Assembly: GCF_000383235.1 (NCBI RefSeq)
Contig: NZ_KB910934.1
Location: forward strand, 1 to 64,000
Length of the DNA: 64,000 nucleotides
From: Bacillus sp. 123MFChir2
Lineage (GTDB): Bacteria; Bacillota; Bacilli; Bacillales; Bacillaceae_G
Direction of reading: 5' to 3'
The notes beneath the pieces are model-generated. The model did no database searches. It had not been told where the DNA came from and saw only the letters and a program-made list of their open reading frames with translations. The translations under genes and the position numbers were made by a program. Below, one piece after another: positions 61,191 through 64,000 of the stretch (position 1 is its first letter; each line of letters starts with the position of its first letter).

Positions 61191-61745
61191 ATAATCTTTT
61201 AAAATTGTCTTTATGATTGCCGCATATTCACGTATATACGCCTTTTTCCGCGAACGCTTTGGCGTCGGTGCAGCAAGTGCTTCCATCTTCATACCTAAGC
61301 GATTTGCGATGATTTTCGTCCGGTATAAATGATAGGTGTTACTTACTACAACTGCATGTTTCACATCATATAGCTCCTTAGAAAACTTTAGATTTTCATA
61401 TGTACTTGTAGAACGATCTTCAAGTAAAATTCTTTCTTTTCCAATACCATTTCCTATTAAATATCGACTCATACTAAGAGCCTCTGAAATATCTTCATCG
61501 TCTCCTTGTCCGCCAGATACAACTACTTTTGCCTCTGGATGTGAGCGTAAATAACTTACTGCTACATCTAATCGATTTTGTAGTGACAAGGAAGGTCTAT
61601 CTCCAAATAATTTTGCTCCTAGAACTAAAACATAAGGTGCTGTATGACTTACTTTCTCATTGGCAATTTTTCTCATGCGGTATGTTGTATACACAATATA
61701 CAATGGTGGCAATAACATCAATAATAATAAAAAGCATTTCTTCAT
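61188..61745 (-). CDS. DUF218 (YdcF/SanA-like) membrane-anchored protein
   Basis: A 185-residue protein. One N-terminal membrane segment (KKCFLLLLMLLPPLYIVYTTY) is followed by a DUF218 domain: YVLVLGAKLFGDRPSLSLQNRLDVAVSYLRSHPEAKVVVSGGQGDDEDISEALSMSRYLIGNGIGKERILLEDRSTSTYENLKFSK. SGGQG-x-E and EDRSTSTYEN are signature parts. SanA-like proteins are linked to envelope integrity and vancomycin resistance; the chemistry is not settled. It is a single gene. Confidence 0.88.
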   Translation of the reverse strand: MKKCFLLLLMLLPPLYIVYTTYRMRKIANEKVSHTAPYVLVLGAKLFGDRPSLSLQNRLDVAVSYLRSHPEAKVVVSGGQGDDEDISEALSMSRYLIGNGIGKERILLEDRSTSTYENLKFSKELYDVKHAVVVSNTYHLYRTKIIANRLGMKMEALAAPTPKRSRKKAYIREYAAIIKTILKDY

Positions 61746-61828
61746 CGCAGTTCTCTCCCTTTCTTTTCATTATATGAAAAAAAGGAATCATGCAGAAGTG
61801 CTTTCTCTACACATATTTCATTTCAAAA

Positions 61829-61857
61829 AAATAGTGAGGATACACTCCTCACTATTT
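61829..61857 (-). terminator. Terminator after the 37-residue basic peptide
   Basis: AAATAGTGAGGA pairs exactly with TCCTCACTATTT over TACAC; on the minus strand it is followed by TTTT. It starts three bases after the stop at 61860. Confidence 0.92.
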
Positions 61858-61859
61858 CC

Positions 61860-61973
61860 CTATCCTTGACGCTGCCCTGCGTTTTGAGGATTGCGTGCTT
61901 TCTTTGAGGACGTATGATCTTGCGTTTGATTGCCTTTATGCTTTGCTGAACCTAATGCCTTTGTTTTTCCCAT
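61860..61973 (-). CDS. 37-residue basic, Gln/Lys-rich peptide (SASP-like)
   Basis: The ATG at 61973, with AAAAGGTG nine bases upstream, opens a 38-codon frame: MGKTKALGSAKHKGNQTQDHTSSKKARNPQNAGQRQG. The strong terminator three bases after the stop shows that it is a real transcription unit. The composition (Gln, Lys, Asn, Gly, no hydrophobic core) is like that of minor small acid-soluble spore proteins. I do not recognise the exact family, so the spore link is inference. Confidence 0.7.
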   Translation of the reverse strand: MGKTKALGSAKHKGNQTQDHTSSKKARNPQNAGQRQG

Positions 61974-62029
61974 ATCATTTCACACCTTTTTTAATTGTTA
62001 CTTTTATAGGATGTGTATTAGATTCGTTA

Positions 62030-62260
62030 CTATACAACCGTTTTATTGGTAATGTGAATTCGTTCTTTCTGTTGCATTTTCACATATGAAATCCCAATAC
62101 ACGTTGCACCAATTAATAATATGCTCAGTGCATAAAACGGAACCATAACGCCGATTTGAGACACAAACGTTGTAAAAGCAATAAGAAGAATAACTCGTAC
62201 ACCTGTACCAACAAATCGAAAGAGACTGTCCACACGCCCAATTATTTCATTTGGAACCTC
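62030..62260 (-). pseudogene. MFS transporter, C-terminal remnant
   Basis: On the minus strand an open frame reads EVPNEIIGRVDSLFRFVGTGVRVILLIAFTTFVSQIGVMVPFYALSILLIGATCIGISYVKMQQKERIHI. EVPNEIIGRVDSL with two following membrane helices is the late part of a major facilitator superfamily drug-efflux-type transporter, which often has P-x-E-x-x-G-R-V between helices. Only about 75 of 400 or so residues remain, without a start; the frame breaks just upstream of 62260. Confidence 0.72.
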
Positions 62261-62284
62261 GAATCACGGTAAAGAGATGACAAA

Positions 62285-62821
62285 TTAATCAGCTCCTAAC
62301 TGTTTTTTCAGTTCTGGAAACATGCTCATGTACCCTCTTAGTTCTTTTAACAAATCCGCAATTAGCGGTTTCGCATCTTCCCCTAATTCTCCGTTCTGTA
62401 CATGAAGACTATCAATAACAACTTGTTTCGGAATCACATTCGCATATACGCCTCTTGCCACGATGCGCATACTATTTAAGGCATTTATACCACCTTTACC
62501 TCCGCCTGCAACTGCAAGAAGCCCAACCGGCTTATGCATAAACTCGCTGCTTCCAAGAAAATCAAATGCATTTTTCAGTGCACCGCTCATCGCATTATGA
62601 TATTCCGGCGTACATAGTACAACACCATCTGCTTCTTTAACAAGTTTCTTTAATTTTGCTACTGCTTGTAATTCATATTGAGAATTTTCTCCGTTATATA
62701 ATGGGAGTGCCTCAACAGCCAAATCATATAATTCTCCGTTAAAAGTTTGTGCAATATGCTTTGCAATGACGCGAGTTTTACCGAATTTACGTGGTGTACC
62801 ATTAATGACAACTAGTTTCAT
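62285..62821 (-). CDS. NADPH-dependent FMN reductase (azoreductase-like)
   Basis: A 178-residue flavodoxin-fold enzyme. The FMN phosphate loop is NGTPRKFGKTRVIAKH (residues 7-22), followed by LCTPEYHNAMSGALKNAFDFLG (about 74-95), the typical YhdA/ChrR-type FMN contact P-E-Y-N/H-x-x-x-S/P-G-x-L-K. It reduces flavins, quinones or azo dyes with NADPH. GGGAGAG lies before the ATG at 62821. The MFS remnant lies just downstream, so an old oxidoreductase-transporter pair may have decayed. Confidence 0.9.
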   Translation of the reverse strand: MKLVVINGTPRKFGKTRVIAKHIAQTFNGELYDLAVEALPLYNGENSQYELQAVAKLKKLVKEADGVVLCTPEYHNAMSGALKNAFDFLGSSEFMHKPVGLLAVAGGGKGGINALNSMRIVARGVYANVIPKQVVIDSLHVQNGELGEDAKPLIADLLKELRGYMSMFPELKKQLGAD

Positions 62822-62932
62822 GATTATTTCTCTCCCTTGTTTGAATTTCTATATTTATCTTATCAGAAAATTCCCTATTATAAACCGTAAGAAAGATGGA
62901 AACCGCTTGAGAAAATAGTATGAAAAACCAAA

Positions 62933-62964
62933 ACAGAAACTCATACTTTCGTATGAGTTTCTGT
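62933..62964 (-). terminator. Terminator after the response regulator gene
   Basis: ACAGAAACTCATAC (62933-62946) pairs exactly with GTATGAGTTTCTGT (62951-62964); on the minus strand it is followed by TTTTGGTTTTTC. Confidence 0.9.
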
Positions 62965-62975
62965 CATTACTTTTC

Positions 62976-63611
62976 CTATACAACGCCATGTTTTACCGCA
63001 TACAAGGCTGCTTGCGTTCGATCATCTACATGTAATTTAGCTAGAACATTTGAAACATGCGTTTTCACAGTTTGTTCTGTAATATGTAATTCTACTGCAA
63101 TTTCTTTATTACTTCTTCCTTTGGCGATTTCTCGCAGCACTTCTTTTTCACGCTTCGTTAACATAGTTAAATGATCTTTCTTTATCTCACCAGTTGCTTG
63201 GCGTCCTAATAAAGCAGGCGTTACTTTCGGATGGAAATTCGCATTTCCTTGATAAACTGCAATAATAGAAGCTACAAGTTGATCCGGTTGTACTTCTTTT
63301 AATTGATATCCATCTGCGCCTGCTTCTAGAGCTGGAAGAACATAATCTTGTTCCGAAAAACTGCTCAACATTAGTACCTTAATAGATGGATCATAGTGTT
63401 TTATACGCTTCGTTGCTTCGATTCCGTCCATTTTCGGCATCGACACATCCATTAATACAACATCAGGTCGTTCTGTTTGAATAAATTGTAATGCCTCTTC
63501 TCCATCTCCCACTTCACCAATAATGTCAAATTCTTCTTTTGTTTTTAAAAAGAAAACGAGTCCTCTTCGGACAATATGATGATCTTCTACAAGCAGTAAT
63601 TTAATTTTCAA
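62976..63611 (-). CDS. NarL/LuxR-family response regulator
   Basis: A 211-residue protein. The receiver domain has the acidic pair ED (LLVEDHH), phospho-Asp in VVLMDVSMP (D about 54), Ser/Thr in MLSSFSE and Lys in GYQLKEV. The C-terminal LuxR helix-turn-helix is LTKREKEVLREIAKGRSNKEIAVELHITEQTVKTHVSNVLAKLHVDDRTQAALYAVKHGVV. It resembles YhcZ/YdfI-type regulators. It lies 14 bases downstream of the kinase gene, so the two form a two-component system. Its targets are not visible here. Confidence 0.93.
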   Translation of the reverse strand: MKIKLLLVEDHHIVRRGLVFFLKTKEEFDIIGEVGDGEEALQFIQTERPDVVLMDVSMPKMDGIEATKRIKHYDPSIKVLMLSSFSEQDYVLPALEAGADGYQLKEVQPDQLVASIIAVYQGNANFHPKVTPALLGRQATGEIKKDHLTMLTKREKEVLREIAKGRSNKEIAVELHITEQTVKTHVSNVLAKLHVDDRTQAALYAVKHGVV

Positions 63612-63625
63612 TACATGTCTCCCCT

Positions 63626-64000
63626 TTAGACTGGTAACTGAATCTCAATCTTCGTTCCTTCCCCTAGTTTCGTTTGAATATGAAACTTCCCTTTCAACAA
63701 CTCAATGCGTTCCTTCATATTCTTTAAACCAAGCGCAGAATCTCTTACTTTTTCTTTCATAAACCCTATTCCATTATCCTCAATTTGAAACTTCAATATA
63801 TTGTTTTCCATTCTTAAATGTACAAATACGTTTTCGCAAAAGGCATGTTTTTTACAATTATGAAGCGCTTCTTGACTAACACGCCAAAGCATTTCTTCTA
63901 TTTCATCATCTATAGAAATTACCCCATCAATTCGCATAATGACATGGATACCAAGGAGATTCCCATAATTTTGAATTGCTTCAGCAAGACCTTTTTCTAA
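63626..64000 (-). CDS. Sensor histidine kinase (HisKA_3 type), C-terminal part; cut by window end
   Basis: The frame is open to the right edge, giving at least 124 residues: LEKGLAEAIQNYGNLLGIHVIMRIDGVISIDDEIEEMLWRVSQEALHNCKKHAFCENVFVHLRMENNILKFQIEDNGIGFMKEKVRDSALGLKNMKERIELLKGKFHIQTKLGEGTKIEIQLPV. The N-box QEALHNCKKHA, G1 EDNGIGF and G2 GLKNMKERI are typical of NarX/DegS-type kinases. The phospho-His and sensor domains lie beyond the window. It is the partner of the adjacent NarL-type regulator. Confidence 0.93.
   Translation of the reverse strand, partial: LEKGLAEAIQNYGNLLGIHVIMRIDGVISIDDEIEEMLWRVSQEALHNCKKHAFCENVFVHLRMENNILKFQIEDNGIGFMKEKVRDSALGLKNMKERIELLKGKFHIQTKLGEGTKIEIQLPV

Noticed and set aside
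1-64000. tRNA, rRNA and CRISPR arrays
   Set aside because: No cloverleaf with TTCGAATC-type arm, no rRNA segments and no regularly spaced repeats were seen on either strand.

Overview
The window is chromosomal DNA of a Bacillus cereus-group bacterium (B. cereus, B. thuringiensis, B. anthracis or a close relative). The reasons are low G+C, strong GGAGG ribosome binding sites, sporulation genes (spo0M, racA, a YjcZ-type peptide), the yozD-yodN-yozE-yokU-kamA / yodPQRST gene set known from B. subtilis, and dispersed repeats of the kind known as bcr elements. I see no rRNA, tRNA or CRISPR array. Most genes lie on the minus strand.

Layout. 1-3.8 kb: an IS30-type transposase tail, a dispersed repeat, a ZIP-type transporter, a decayed pyruvate oxidase fragment, a Nudix hydrolase, a DUF4937-type protein and a MarR regulator with its overlapping membrane-protein partner behind twin palindromic operators. 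3.8-8.9 kb: a membrane metallophosphoesterase, a DinB-fold protein, a GNAT acetyltransferase, small membrane proteins and an excalibur-domain protein. 8.9-14.0 kb: sbcC/sbcD, a DUF2584 protein and a small membrane protein.

14.7-25.7 kb is a catabolic block. A 3-hydroxyisobutyryl-CoA hydrolase converges on a minus-strand set: prpC/mmgD, prpD and prpB, then a CBS-PAS-AAA-Fis sigma-54 activator, then acyl-CoA dehydrogenase, mmsB and mmsA behind a clear -24/-12 promoter. Together these cover most of valine (isobutyryl-CoA) to propionyl-CoA, then the methylcitrate cycle to pyruvate and succinate.

26-33 kb: small envelope proteins, an MBL-fold hydrolase, a secreted peptide, an integrase remnant, a thioredoxin, a CDF metal exporter, PAP2 phosphatase, and a tightly overlapped set of a His/Ser-rich peptide, a Hanks-type kinase and spo0M. 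33-43 kb: lysine 2,3-aminomutase (kamA) with yokU and yozE behind a second sigma-54 promoter, its RocR-like activator (kamR-like), and the yodT-S-R-Q-P operon for beta-lysine-type catabolism.

43-64 kb: a FAD-oxidoreductase deletion relic, a YjcZ-type peptide, a DUF4397 protein, an M29 aminopeptidase, an orphan histidine kinase, yueI, a CNNM/HlyC-type transporter, racA, hcp with an FNR/CRP-type palindrome, an acyltransferase-like protein, a divergent McrB/McrC-like AAA plus PD-(D/E)XK nuclease pair (the best candidate for a little-studied defence system), an APC antiporter, an OpuC-type osmoprotectant transporter, a DUF218 protein, a small basic peptide, an MFS remnant, an FMN reductase and a NarL-type two-component system cut by the window end.

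Starts have been moved to the best ribosome binding site where the longest reading frame was clearly too long. All functional names rest on recognised motifs and family resemblance read by eye; no database search was run.
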